Positions 22,637 to 34,300 of a stretch of DNA of 64,000 nucleotides are shown here, piece by piece; the stretch's first letter is position 1, and each line of letters begins with the position of its first letter. The stretch spans positions 1 through 64,000 of the forward strand of contig JAAGOF010000236.1 of NCBI GenBank assembly GCA_010645155.1, in the 5' to 3' direction. The position numbers and the translations under genes are program-made. Under the pieces are notes generated by a model. That model had not been told where the DNA came from. It saw only the letters and a program-made list of their open reading frames with translations, and did not search any database. The stretch is from Tigriopus japonicus (taxonomy: Eukaryota > Arthropoda > Copepoda > Harpacticoida > Harpacticidae).

Positions 22637-22884
22637 CAGGGGTCAGCAAAAGCTTTTGGGTCAGAGCCCACCAAATTGGATGTCGCTTTATCAGGGGCCC
22701 ACCAAACATAAGCTCATGGGTACAAAGCCCCGCAAATAAACAATCAGAGAGCTTTAGGCCAATAAGCATAGTACTTTGGAAGGCTTTTAGGCCCACATGT
22801 TGGCCTTTCCCCATAGCTCTTGGGCCAAACAAAAATCACCTTTGCGCCCACATGTGGGCCTGCCCACTAGTTGCTGACCCAATG
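22637..22884. mobile_element. Small hAT-type MITE
   Basis: It starts CAGGGGTCAGCAA and ends with the near reverse complement TTGCTGACCCAATG, over about 248 bp. This terminus type is common in animal hAT elements. The flanks TTCTACAT (left) and TTCTATGA (right) share only their first five bases, so the 8-bp duplication is degraded or the right end is off by a few bases. The interior has several 'gggccc'-like and 'cacatg' motifs in both orientations. Confidence 0.65.
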
Positions 22885-24849
22885 TTCTATGACATTTTAT
22901 TTTAACAATGCTGCTAAGTCTATAAAAGGCAACATAAAATTGAAGTTACTTTCTTCACTTGCTTTTTCTAGTTACATGTTTTCAAATGATCAACAAATGT
23001 TTATGAGGATTAAAATGTGAAAAATAAAGGGGTACATCCTACTCACCTCTAGAACGCAAAATAAATATAAATCAAACTAATGTTCCATTATGGTGGGATA
23101 AGTGTGCATTTCATTTTCTCCGATGCCTTAGAATTCATCGAATTGCAGAACCTGTCACCTTTACACATTTCATTTACATATTTGTTTATCTTTATATTCT
23201 ATGCAGTATTTTTCGTTGTAATGTATTTAATAGTGTTCCCAACTTTCAGGCTTCCATGACAATTGATGTTGCCCTCGGTATGGAAATCACTAGAGACATG
23301 ACAGGTCAACCTCTACAACATTATGGTATCTCTCCAAAGGGTGGTCTGATTTTTCCAGTGTTCCAGTGGCACAAACATCATTCTATGATTCATTTTCACT
23401 AATGTTGTGGCGTTGAATTTAGAGAAATTGACAAATTTCTCTTTTTAGTTTTGCCCTTAAAATGAAATTATAATTATTTTGTACATGAATGAAAACAATA
23501 TATAAAAATATGGGCAGCTTGGTTTTTCTTGTTTCGTTTTACAAACGTCTAAAGCCTTGGTTATTTTAACATTGTTTGAACACGTCAAAATATACACGTA
23601 CATAAAAAAGGGAATAGTCCAGAGAAAGACACAATTTGAGGCCAAGATTTGTTTCCTACAAATGATTTTGCGGTTAAAGAATGAGGAAGTTGTAAGTCCT
23701 GTCGATGTATATATTTGATCAGCCTAAGTTTACCTTCAATTCATTGCAATGTACATACATTGAATCCACAAGCAAAAATATATTTTTCCCACCAGATTCT
23801 CAAAGATTATAATGAAATTTATTTATCTAGGATTAAAATGTTTTATGGAACCTTAAACATTGTGCTTTGCGGACGTTCTGTTTGACTTTCCAGTTTTTCA
23901 TACATGTGGTGACGATCCGTCGCTATGTTCAGTTCAAATGAAAGCGTGTTTCACCAAACTTGATTACGTTGATCTTAGAACTTCAATTGATGTTCTAAGT
24001 CCTAGTTCCAGCACCACATTTTTGTTTTATGGTCCATAGATGGCATTCTGCCATCTGTGCTGAGCTGTGAGGGCGCAACAGTTGTGTGTATCTAGTCGCT
24101 TCGCGACTTATATCTATGGTGGGTGACAACCTGGTGTAAGGCAATCTGAGGTCGTACCGGACGGCTTAACTGTTTGTAGCAGCTGCCACTTCATTCTCGT
24201 TAAGGCCAGACGAAAAGCAAGAGGAATTGGTCGAAGCTTTATGACAATATTACCATTTCCAACTATCGTGACGCGCATCTTGTTAAAAAGGGGTTCTCAT
24301 TGTTGAAAATGTAGCTTGTGTTGTGATACGTTTGCAATCACAGGTTATTTGGCTGTCAGTTGGCGCTAAATTCAGCAACCCTGGGCTGTGTGTCTCAGTG
24401 GCCTCAGTGGTCCCAATGTTATTTCGTGGGTCCTTTCCAGTGCTGCCGTTTTCGGCGGCGTGTTGCAAATTTAGTGTTTGAGACCTCTTCTGTCACAAAG
24501 TTTTGGTGCCTGCGATTTTGTCCCCTTGGCCTCAAAATATAAGGGTTTGATTTAAGGTGTTTTTCCTTATTGCAAAATTGAATCTAACTTTTTGCACGAT
24601 GGTAAAAACGGCATAAAGTCAATTTTTCAGTCAGTTTTTTTCCACAAAATAGCAAAATGATCTAAAACTGCTGAAGCAGTCGGGAAAAAGAGATAAAAAA
24701 TTGGTTAAATTGATGAAAATGAAGGGTTTTGTGGCCTCACATTATCATGAACATCATTTTTTTGGTTGATTGCGGATTTTCAATTACTCCCGACCAAGAC
24801 TTAAGTTATGAGCAAAAGATTGAACAAAGTAAGAATCGGATAAAGAAGA
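22885..24849. other. AT-rich intergenic stretch
   Basis: No gene recognised. A somewhat GC-richer patch at about 23990-24540 has short open frames on both strands but no motif I can name. Confidence 0.45.
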
Positions 24850-25010
24850 GAGTTATCGTTCGAACAAGTCTCGATTCCTAAGGATATGGAGGTGCTCTCC
24901 GACCGCAAGTAAAGCTTCTACGGTCGCTACAACTGACCTCAAATCCTGGGTTAAGATAGAGCCCATGAATGATGCTCTTGAAGATATACAGTAAACACAC
25001 ACAAAAAAAA
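24850..25010 (-). pseudogene. Non-LTR element tail fragment (inverted copy)
   Basis: On the minus strand this segment reads SSRASFMGSILTQDLRS and related residues, and is the inverted, diverged counterpart of 25313-25445. It resembles the region after the RT domain of non-LTR elements. Confidence 0.55.
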
Positions 25011-25199
25011 CACTTGAGCTAGCTTTGTGCCGCATCAAAAATAAGACATAATAATGATCCAAAAAATAATATAAAGATTCAAACTTGTGGCTGGATCTAC
25101 CACACTTTAGTGTCCAGAGATAGTGTTATGATAACTCTCTCCAAGTCGATGGTTATCTCATCTTGAACATCCCTCACCCATTTGGGCTCCAATTATTTT

Positions 25200-25660
25200 G
25201 GCAGGTTGGCAAAACGTCGAGCAGGTCCAAAGATGTTGCACTAGGAACATCACACGAATGAGAGAGCTCCTATATTGGGGAGAGGCTCCAGAAGTTAGGG
25301 CTGTACAGTACTCAGAGAAGGTTTGAAAGGTATCTGATGCTGTAAATCTTCAAGAGCATTCATGGGCTCTGTCCTAACCCAGGATTTGAGGCTAGCTGTG
25401 TCCATAGTAGAGGTTTTACTTGTGCTCTTAGACCACCTCCAAATCCCCAAAAATCCAGGCTAGTTCAAACAATGAGGTCCTGTTATCTTCTTTATTGGGC
25501 TCTTTCATTGTTCAATTGTTGCGAATAGGCAGGGGCTGGTCCTCTAACAAAATTTAAGGCAGGATTGGCCAAACTCTTAAATGCTATTCCTGATCAACCC
25601 ACTATTCAAGGGTTGCACAGATCTGCAAACAATAATTTTTTTGGTAGACCAAATATCACT
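25200..25660 (+). pseudogene. Non-LTR retrotransposon ORF2 C-terminal remnant
   Basis: Across frameshifts and stops the plus strand reads YIGERLQKLGLYSTQRRFER, then IFKSIHGLCPNPGFE, then LLNAIPDQPTIQGLHRS. These are the ordered C-terminal blocks typical of invertebrate non-LTR ORF2 proteins (W.ERL..LGL.SL..RR.R, YKI..G, ..F...IPD.P...GL). Multiple disablements show it is an old relic. It also provides the inverted partner of 24850-25010. Confidence 0.7.
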
Positions 25661-26491
25661 TAATTGTTTATTTAATGTGGTAACAGAAATGATTAACTGC
25701 GTTAATAAAAATCCGCAACCCAACACAAAAAAATATTCTACAATTTATTCCACTGAACAACATCATAATTTGACGTTTTTTATGTTATTTTATGTAATAT
25801 AATTTAAGGTGCTCTTAATGTGTCCTATAGAGAGAAATTGTTTTAATACTTCTTTCCAGCTATGTATGATTTTGAATATCTTATTTTGTACGAAAGAAAC
25901 TGATAATTAGGGCTCGGAGATATTTTTTTTTAAATATAAAATGTTTTAAACATATTTCTCCATTTTTCCTCGATTTTTTAAATATGTTGGCTGTTTGAAG
26001 GAAAAAGTAAATATTTTCTCTAATACTTGAGTCAGAAAAAATATTTCAGGCAAAATTGAGGAAAATAAGTGAATGAACAGTGCACAAGAGGGCTTAACCA
26101 AAATGAATCCAAAATACAAAAATCTCTACAAATTGGCATTTGTTCTGAGATTAGACATTTACAACCAAAACTACTATCAAACACGAAAAAAAAACTGCGC
26201 CATCTTTTGAGGCAAATTGAAATTTCTATTGTTAAATTCATAACATGCACAGTATGTCTCCTAACAAGCCCAAATGCATCAAATTTACCAAAAACAAATT
26301 TGGAAAATCGGTACACACAGACAAAAAGCCAAATAATGGCGTTTTCAATTTTTTTCCTTAAATATCCGGCTTTTCTTAAACATTTAGCAAATATTTAGGG
26401 CTTTTGACTGAATAAATATAAAACATGATGGTCAGGATAAAAAAGATTATTTTTTCAAGGCAAGTAATTCCCGACGTTTTATGATGTCAAA
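25661..26491. other. AT-rich intergenic stretch
   Basis: No gene or element recognised. Confidence 0.4.
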
Positions 26492-26640
26492 ACATGTCAA
26501 GTCAATAGCTGATTGACCTTTGTGTTGCTAGTCAAAACTATGAAAAGCCTCTAGTCAAATCAAATCAATAAATGTGCCTGGTGGCTTCACAATTTCAATC
26601 TTTTTGATCTTTTCTGCATAGGTTCATGTTCTTTCAATGG
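26492..26640. repeat. Direct repeat flanking the 20-bp minisatellite, left copy
   Basis: This stretch contains 'ttgctagtcaaa', 'cctctagtcaaat', 'aataaatg' and 'tctttttgat' in an order repeated at about 28071-28222, same orientation. The two copies enclose the whole minisatellite region. Confidence 0.7.
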
Positions 26641-26717
26641 GGACCAGAATAAATTAGAAAAAGCCCCCTGGACATTTGAACTGGATTGAGTCAATTGCTC
26701 TCTCTAGCAACCTGGTA

Positions 26718-27815
26718 GAGCAGCGGGCTGGTGCCCCAATGAGCAAACTGGTGCCCCAATGAGTGGATTGGTGCCTCAATCAACGGACTGGTGCTCCAAT
26801 AAGCAGACGTGTGCCCAATGAAAGGGCTGGTGCCCCAATGAGTGGGCTGGTGCCCCAATGAGTGGACTGGTGCCCCAATGAGTGGGCTGGTGCCCCAATG
26901 AGTGAGCTGGTGCCCCAATGAGTGGACTGGTGCCCCAATGAAAGGGCTGGTGCCTCAATGAGTGGGCTGGTACCCCAATGAGCAAACTGGTGCCCCAATG
27001 AACGGACTGGTGCCCCAATGAACGCACAGTTGCTCAAATAAACAGGCTGGTGCCCCAATGAGCAGACTGGTGTCCCAATGAGTGGGATGGTGCCCCAATG
27101 AGCAGGCTGGTGCGCCAATGAGAGGGCTGGTGCCTCAATGAGCGGGCTGGTGCCCCAATGAGCGGGCTGGTGCCCCAATGAGTGGACTGGTGCCCCAATG
27201 AAAAAGCTGGTGCCCCAATGAAAAGGCTGGTGCCCCAATGAGCCATCTGATGCCCCAATGAGCGGGCTGGTGCCCCAATGAGTGGACTGATGCCCCAATG
27301 AAAAGGCTGGTTCTCCAATAAGCAGACGTGTGCCCAATGAAAGGGCTGGTGTCCCAATGAGTGGGATGGTGCCCCAATGAGTGGGCTAGTTCTCCAATGA
27401 GCGGGCTGGCGCCCCAATGAGATGGTTGGTGCCCTTTTGAGTTGGTTGGTCCCCCAATGAATGGACTGGTGCTCCAATGAACGGACTGGTGCTCTAATGA
27501 GAGGGCTGGTGAACAAATGAGTGGGCTAGTTCTCCAATGAGCGGGCTGGTGCGCCAATGAGTGGACTGGTGCCCCAATGAAAAGGCTGGTGCCCCAATGA
27601 ATGGACTGGTGCTGCAATGAACGGACAAGTGCTCCAATGAGAGGGCTGGTGCACAAATGAGTGGGCTAGTTCTCCAATGAGCAGAATGGTGTCGCAATGA
27701 GTGGGCTGGTGCCCCAATGAGCCATCTGATGCCCCAATGAGCTAGCTGATGCCTCAATGAACGGATTGGTGGTCCAATGAGCAGGCTGGTGCCCAATTGA
27801 GTGGGCTGGTGCTTC
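26718..27815. repeat. Minisatellite of 20-bp units
   Basis: Roughly 55 tandem variants of 'gggctggtgccccaatgagt'. As 20 is not a multiple of three, the minus strand shows overlapping open frames of 60-185 codons in all frames (GHQPTHWGTSPLIGAP-like text). These are repeat artefacts. Units vary at two or three positions, which gives a patchy higher-order structure. Confidence 0.95.
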
Positions 27816-27829
27816 TAGAAAAGAAGATA

Positions 27830-27990
27830 GTGCCAGACGGAGCATGTCGACCATGTGTCCCACAACGGACCAAGTGTTCCACAATGTACCAAGCATCTGC
27901 AAAGACCAAGTGTTCCACCATGGACCAAGTGTTTCTTCACAAACCATGCGTCCCACCACAAACCAAGTGTCCCATCATCAATCATCAGGT
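27830..27990. repeat. Short minisatellite of about 18-20-bp units
   Basis: Several diverged copies of 'gaccaagtgttccacaatg' directly follow the 20-bp array. It is too short and degenerate to fix the exact period. Confidence 0.7.
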
Positions 27991-28070
27991 CACGCCAAGG
28001 TTTATAGAGGAAAAGGTTGAAGTAGTGACATTTTAAATGTTGTTCATGTCAGTCCAAAATTTTGGACACT

Positions 28071-28222
28071 TGAAACATCTCAGGTCACTGGTGAATTGGC
28101 TTCTGAATTGCTAGTCAAATCTACCATAAAACTGTGATAATCCTCTAGTCAAATGAGATAAATAAATGAGCCAGGGGATGTCACACCCTCTATCTTTTTG
28201 ATTACTTCTGCTTGCATAAACG
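28071..28222. repeat. Direct repeat flanking the 20-bp minisatellite, right copy
   Basis: Matches 26492-26640 in the same orientation with scattered substitutions and small indels. See that entry. Confidence 0.7.
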
Positions 28223-28399
28223 TTGCTTTAGATGTAGGTCAAGTGGGGTCAGCTGAACACTAGCGGTAAAGAGAGTTGATTGCGTCACTTATCTAAAATT
28301 TCTACCTGCAAGAAAAAAACTTTAAATCCGTCCACTACTGCGATATCTAAATACAAACAAGTAATAATAAATAAGGACCTAGACTTATTGAATTCACGC

Positions 28400-28535
28400 A
28401 AAAATTGAAATGACTTGAATTCGCCAAAATGGGCAGAGCAACTCAGCACAGCCGACGGTTCTGTTTTACCGCAACCGTATTATTTCAAGGGCTCACTTGA
28501 GCAACCTTTGCGCTTGTCCCTTTGTATTTAAAAAA
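28400..28535. repeat. Dispersed repeat, second copy of 9090-9225
   Basis: Shares 'gccaaaatgggcagagcaac' and 'tcacttgagcaacctttg' with the copy near 9.1 kb, same orientation. Family unknown. Confidence 0.7.
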
Positions 28536-28983
28536 AGATGTGCAAAATTTAACCATATATCGAAAAAGCCTAAATTTCATCGGAAATTTTAACTGTTCCT
28601 AAAATTCATAGAAAATATTTAATAGTTGCAAAATTCAAGAAAAGTTGTAAACATCAGAAAATCACTCAAAATCAAGATCTATCGAGAGTAACCTTTTGGT
28701 AAACCAAATATCATTCAAATGTTAAAGGTTAATATCAAATCAACATCATATCAGATACCACTACATTTTGTCGACAGACTTTTTCCTGATAGGAGAAACA
28801 GCACTAGAATTAATGAAGCATAAAATACTGGCATACGAACAGAACTCCAGAGGAGTGAGGAGTGGCAGGCTAAGGAAGTAGAGAAGGATAATTATTTTTG
28901 AGTATTTTTTATAGTTTCTTGAAAATTTGAACGATCTCTGCCAGACCAGTATTCCGGCAACACTGGTCCTTTCTCATGCATTG

Positions 28984-29995
28984 CAGGGCTGCCAGGTAAT
29001 TGGAGACCAAAAACGCCAGATCAACCTGTCAAAAACGCCAGATATCGAAATTCGCCGCCAGATTTTTTCAAAAAAACGCCAGAATAACGCCTGATTCCAG
29101 TTCCTTTTTTATGCATTTGTTCTAGAGTGAGTGTGAACCTTTCAAAAGGTTTTGTACCCTAAAAATTTGCTTTTGTAAGCAGTTGAAGTATTTGGAAATT
29201 TTGTGTATTATTTGTTTGGCCTTTTACTCATATATTTACTAAGTTCGATTTTTTGGCATTTCTTGCGCTTCATTAGCCATGTTTTAGCCAGCGGAAACAC
29301 AAAATCAATTTTTTTAAACCTTTTTGTTTTTTCCTTAAAAACTCTTCAGTTTCTTTGACATTTGAGTATGTCACTGAAATGAATTGATTTGTCATTCCAA
29401 TACACTTTGTTTACCATTCAAGCATACATTTTTTCATCCCAACACACTTTCTTTACAATGCCAACACATTTTTTCCAATCTAGCGCATTTTGCTTGCCCC
29501 TTTTTCAGCTACAAAAGTATCTTCTATTTGCTAAAATCTTCAAGCTTACCAATACTAGTTTCAACGGCCCAGCACTCTTATAGTAATTATAAGATTTTAA
29601 TATCAGAATGTATAAATGATGATTTTTTTCCTGCTTCAGAACGAACGAGATGGGCCAAAAATGGTCACATTATTTTTTGTAACTAATGCTGTAACTTTGA
29701 GCTCTGTTATGCTGAATTCTGCTAGAACAGTGTGACACTACTGTATTTCTACAAATCTTACAAATCAAAGAAAATACGCCAAATTTCACGATTTTCAGTT
29801 AAATACCGCCAGAAACTTGTCAAAATGTTCTTCCCCGCCAAACAGAAATTTCCCAACGCCAGACTGTAACGTAAACCGCCAGAATACCGCCAGATTTTTC
29901 CGTCCCGCCAAATAAAAAATCTCGCCGCCAGACGAGGCCTCAAACCGCCAGATACACCAAAATCTGGCGGGCCAAACCGCCATCTGGCAGCCCTG
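28984..29995. mobile_element. hAT non-autonomous element 'CGCCAG' type, copy 1
   Basis: It begins CAGGGCTGCCAGGTAATTGG and ends CATCTGGCAGCCCTG, with terminal inverted repeat CAGGGCTGCCAG. A perfect 8-bp duplication, ATGCATTG, flanks it (28976-28983 and 29996-30003). Both subterminal regions are packed with copies of CGCCAGA in both orientations, most at the right end. These are likely transposase-binding sites. The interior lacks a transposase. A second full copy lies at 48457-49732. This copy sits about 540 bp upstream of the UBE2K start codon. Confidence 0.95.
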
Positions 29996-30003
29996 ATGCA
30001 TTG

Positions 30004-30537
30004 GAGTCATTGTTCGTTCCACGACGGAGAGACGGATAGATAGACAGACAGACCGCCAGCTCTCTCTCTCCCTCTCTCACACACACACACCTACACACAC
30101 ACTGTGGTCGTGGGTGGTTCCGATTCCCATACATCCACTCTCGTTGCCTTGATTATCCACTGGAGCACCATCACCACCAACAACATCATCCTCGGGCTCT
30201 TCGATCTGGCCGTCTCCCCCTCCAGCGTTACTCAATCATTCAACGGCTCCTCAAAATCGTGCTCGTGGGGGAATTCCCTACATTCCTTCCTAGTTTTTTT
30301 CAGCCGCCGAGTATCACGTGCGTTCGCCGTGGTCCTCACCAAGTGAGCTGGAAGCCAATCGCGGCATCATTGGGACCACGGGCATCCATTGTCCGCCGTG
30401 AAGCCCGTTGGGCCGTAATTCGGCTCTCGTCTCGGGAGCCATAGAGGTGACTGACGAACATCGGTTTTAGGCCGCATTTTTGCGCTGCGGCTGAACCGTT
30501 TGGGAGAGCTCGTGGGTGAGCTTGTCAATCGAGGATC
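30004..30537 (+). promoter_or_regulatory. Presumed promoter and 5'UTR of UBE2K
   Basis: A GC-richer segment with short microsatellites (gacagaca, ctctctct, cacacaca, about 30037-30102) precedes the start codon. A small open frame from ATG 30104 looks incidental. There is no clear TATA motif; the mobile element at 28984-29995 borders it directly. Confidence 0.45.
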
Positions 30538-31137
30538 ATGTCAAATATCGCGCAGCAACGCATTCAACGCGAGTTTCGCGAGGTGGTCAAAAGCGACGAG
30601 GTGGCCAAATCGGGCATTGAGTTGGCTTTGGCTCACGACGATCTAACCGAATTAGTGGGCACCATCAAAGGACCGCCCGACACGCCTTATGAAGGCGGCA
30701 CCTTTCAGCTCGAAATCCGTATTCCAGACACGTATCCATTCAACCCGCCCAAAGTGCGGTTCGTCACCAAGATTTGGCACCCCAACATTTCGTCGGTGAC
30801 CGGCGCCATTTGCTTGGATATTCTGAAGGATCAGTGGGCCGCGGCCATGACTTTGCGAACTGTGTTACTCTCTCTTCAGGCTCTGTTGGCCGCGCCCGAA
30901 CCCGATGACCCGCAAGATGCCGTGGTGGCTCGGCAATTCAGCGCCGACTACAAGACCTTCTTCAAGACCGCGCAGCATTGGGCTTCGGCCTTTGCCGGTG
31001 CCCCGCACGAGCACCCCGACTTTGATCGCCTGCTCACCAAACTGAAAGATATGGGCGTGGACGAAAGCTCGGCCCGCGTGGCCCTGTCCTCCTGCGGTTG
31101 GGACATTCATCGAGCCACTGAGCAACTATTCAATTGA
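30538..31137 (+). CDS. Ube2k: Ubiquitin-conjugating enzyme E2 K (E2-25K)
   Basis: A single exon of 199 aa, almost exactly the length of human UBE2K (200 aa). It accepts ubiquitin from E1 and builds Lys48-linked chains, in cytosol and nucleus. Seen: the UBC fold at about 5-150 with the HPN triad in KIWHPNISS, and the catalytic Cys at position 92 in GAICLDILKDQWAAAMTLRT, the same position as in human. A C-terminal UBA domain (about 160-199) contains KDMGVDESSARVALSSCGWD. This UBA tail distinguishes UBE2K from other E2s. No intron is present. The ARL6 start follows 233 nt after the stop on the same strand, with no AATAAA or ATTAAA between them. Confidence 0.97.
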   Translation: MSNIAQQRIQREFREVVKSDEVAKSGIELALAHDDLTELVGTIKGPPDTPYEGGTFQLEIRIPDTYPFNPPKVRFVTKIWHPNISSVTGAICLDILKDQWAAAMTLRTVLLSLQALLAAPEPDDPQDAVVARQFSADYKTFFKTAQHWASAFAGAPHEHPDFDRLLTKLKDMGVDESSARVALSSCGWDIHRATEQLFN

Positions 31138-31370
31138 TCATCATGACCGCCCCTCCCCTCATCCCGTTAAAGTCTGGATGAGGCCGCTTTATTGCCGATC
31201 GCATCACATTGATAGACCCTCTAAAGATATCGCGTGAAATTCTTAAATATAGTTTATATGCCAGTCCCGGTCTGACTTCGTGTTGTTCGTAACATCTGGC
31301 TCAATAGTGTACGCTCTACTGACGTTTATATGTCTTAATAGGTCCGTTTCCGGTGAGCGTCAAAGTCGAG

Positions 31371-34300
31371 ATGGGTTTCTTCGACAAATTGGCGAACATC
31401 CTAGGCATCAAGAAACGCGAATGCAATGTGCTCGTGGTCGGGTTAGACAATTCGGGCAAATCCACCATTTTAAATCATTTCAAACCGGACGATCAGAAGC
31501 ACTCGGACATCGTACCCACCGTGGGATTCAACGTAGAGAGATTCAAAAGTAGGCCCGTTTATAAGTGTTTGATTGTTGGTGTTTTGTCGCTTTCCATCTG
31601 CACATATTTTGAACTATCTCACTCTGACTCGCACCTATCCATCAAATATGCACTTTTGTACACTTAGAAAACTGCTCTTAAGAATACTTTTACCCCACCG
31701 AAGCTACGATACAAATTTGAATATTCAGCTTACTTCGGTGAACGGTAATCTTGTCGTAAGTGGCCAAGTGCCTTTGTTATGCACAAATACACAAGGTGGT
31801 CTATTGTAGGTATATTCACAACTTGAATCAATGGTATGTTCCAGAGAGTCATCACTCATCAGATAGTCTATCTAGAAGTCCCTACATTTTCATTCGAAAA
31901 GAACTGTAAGGAACAAAAAAAAAAGGCTGGAGGGATCATGGTTAGCATGTTGATAAGTATACTTATCTTGTATATTTTTTATACATACTATCTGGGGCGA
32001 GAGCATTGATTGTTTTTCTTCGTTCCAATCAATTTCCGATCTGGCACATGAGTTTGGCTAGATTTAGGCATTTGATAAATCCTTAAAGACCCCAAAAATT
32101 ACTGACTTAAATTTTTGGTCTAATCAAGATCTACAATGTGTAGCTGCTCTTCTTTTTTGCTTCATAGGGGAATTTTACGATGATCCCAATCAATGATGCA
32201 CATGGAGAGAGCCTTCAATCGAAATTTCGGTTTCCATTACACCTTTCATTTCCTACACTGCGACAGAAGTCACAGAACAATCGTGACCTCATGTTAATGA
32301 ACCCCTTCTCTCGACGCTTCCTGCATCTTTGCGGTTGTCGTCTACCCAAAACAAAATCCATAAATGATCAGTAGGGACGGGCAAAAAGTGCAAATGCACT
32401 TTTTGATACATTTGGTGTTTATTTGCAAGAATTTACCCTTGGTAGCTTTTTGTGAAACAATGATTTTCATTGTACTTTGCCGTTTCCAGCTACCTCTATG
32501 TAAATTCTCAGTTCCTCAATTTGTGTGGGGCAAAAGTATTTTTTGTGCAAAATAAATTTCAAGCGCATGGTTTGTCAATGCATCGTTGAAGTAGTTGGGC
32601 TTCCAGGATGGGATTTGGTTGTTCAACAGCCTTTTTGGAATTCTAGACATCGATTGAATGTGTACTTCCTTTTTAAGAATTTTGTCAATGCTCTCCTGTT
32701 TCAGTGTTTTGCTTGGAAGATATGAGCAAGATTTAGATTATTGATTCAGACTAAGTTTACATAAACAAGACAAACAAGCAAGTATTTTAAAGATGACGTT
32801 TGAAAAATATAGATTTTATGTAATTTTAAGCCCTTTTCACCATCAAATTTTCTGTTAAATTAAGGTCCTTACATTGTTACTTTGGTCCATCATTACTCCT
32901 TGTTTTTGGATCTATTTTTCCCTTGCTTATTTAGAGCTTTTTGTTGTTTAGTTTTTGAAGGTGTCCATTTTGGTCTCACATTGGTAACATCAAACAATTA
33001 ATTATAGCGTTAAACTTATTAGTATTTTATTATTTTGAACTTATTATGGAATCATATTAATTTTAACAATTAGCATGTGTAATACCAATTGTGTTAAAGT
33101 TTTAGGCAATACCATTGTAGGCATACTTTGATATTTCCCAAGATGCTGCCAATATTATTCGATTGGGAAATGGAACTCAATACCCAACATTCAAACAAAC
33201 TAAAATTGTCGTAAAGGGGGACACTTTCAGATCATTTTGCTTTTAGCCATTTCAAACACTTTTTGTTGTACTTTCTGCTAGATTTTATGCACTTGTCCCT
33301 AGTGATCTGAAACAAGACAAGAAAGGCAGGGATGGGGAGTAATTATAATTGCAATTACAACTACGAAATTTCAATTACAATTACTTGTACTTGTAATTAA
33401 TTACATTTTTGGGCGAAGTAATTATAATTAATTACATTTTTGGGCGAAGTAATTGTAATTAATTACATTTTTGGGCGAAGTAATTGTAATTAATTACATT
33501 TTTGGGCGAAGTAATTGTAATTAATTACATTTTTGGGCGAAGTAATTGTAATTAATTACATATTTGCCATGTAATTGACGAATTTTCAATTACAAATTAC
33601 CAATTACTTTTCAAAATCTTACTTCCTCAAATTAGCCATATTATTATCACTTTTTCCTTGATTTACTTTTTTTACTTGATTTACTTGTAACTTACCAATC
33701 ACTTTTTACTTGAAAAACAATTATTTTGTCATCCATTTGCGGCCAATGTGATGCAACGAGCAGGTAGCTTTTGTTACAAAGCACACCCAGGCTTTGATGT
33801 TTAAATACTTTTAAAGTGCAAGAGCTTTTGACCATGATTTTTTTGTCAGGATTTAGGGTTTTTCACAACCAAGGGCAGACAAATGAGGTGCAAAAATAAG
33901 GTTTAACGTGTTTTCTTAAAAAGAAAAATATGCCTTGTGATTGATGGTATAATATTTTTGATATTTAAGCCGTTCATAAGCTTTTGGTTTTTGTAAATCA
34001 CTCTTTCATATTAACCTTTCAGGCATTATAAGTTGCAAGTTTTTGCATCGCTATTTTAAAATGACAGATTTGTTTATTTTTCGTCGTTTTGAAAAGGCAA
34101 AAGGGTGAAAGAGATGGAAAAATTGTAATTGACATGTAATTGTAATTGAAGTCAATTACATTTTTGGATAATGTAACTGTAATTAATTACATTTTTTGAT
34201 GAAGTAATTTTAATTGTTATTAATTACATTTTTCAAGTAATTGACCCAACTCTGCAAGAAACTATTGGTGTGTTTTGAGTTGGATTTTTGGCAGTTTTGC

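Noticed and set aside
18890..22640. P-element-type terminal inverted repeats around the THAP transposase gene
   Set aside because: No convincing inverted pair with an 8-bp duplication was found by eye. The 'tgtgacat'-like similarities are too short.
26691..27959. Minus-strand open frames up to 185 codons encoding a GHQ..HWGTSPLIGAP repeat
   Set aside because: The 20-bp array is open in all frames of that strand. The frames overlap each other and have no start context, so they are artefacts.
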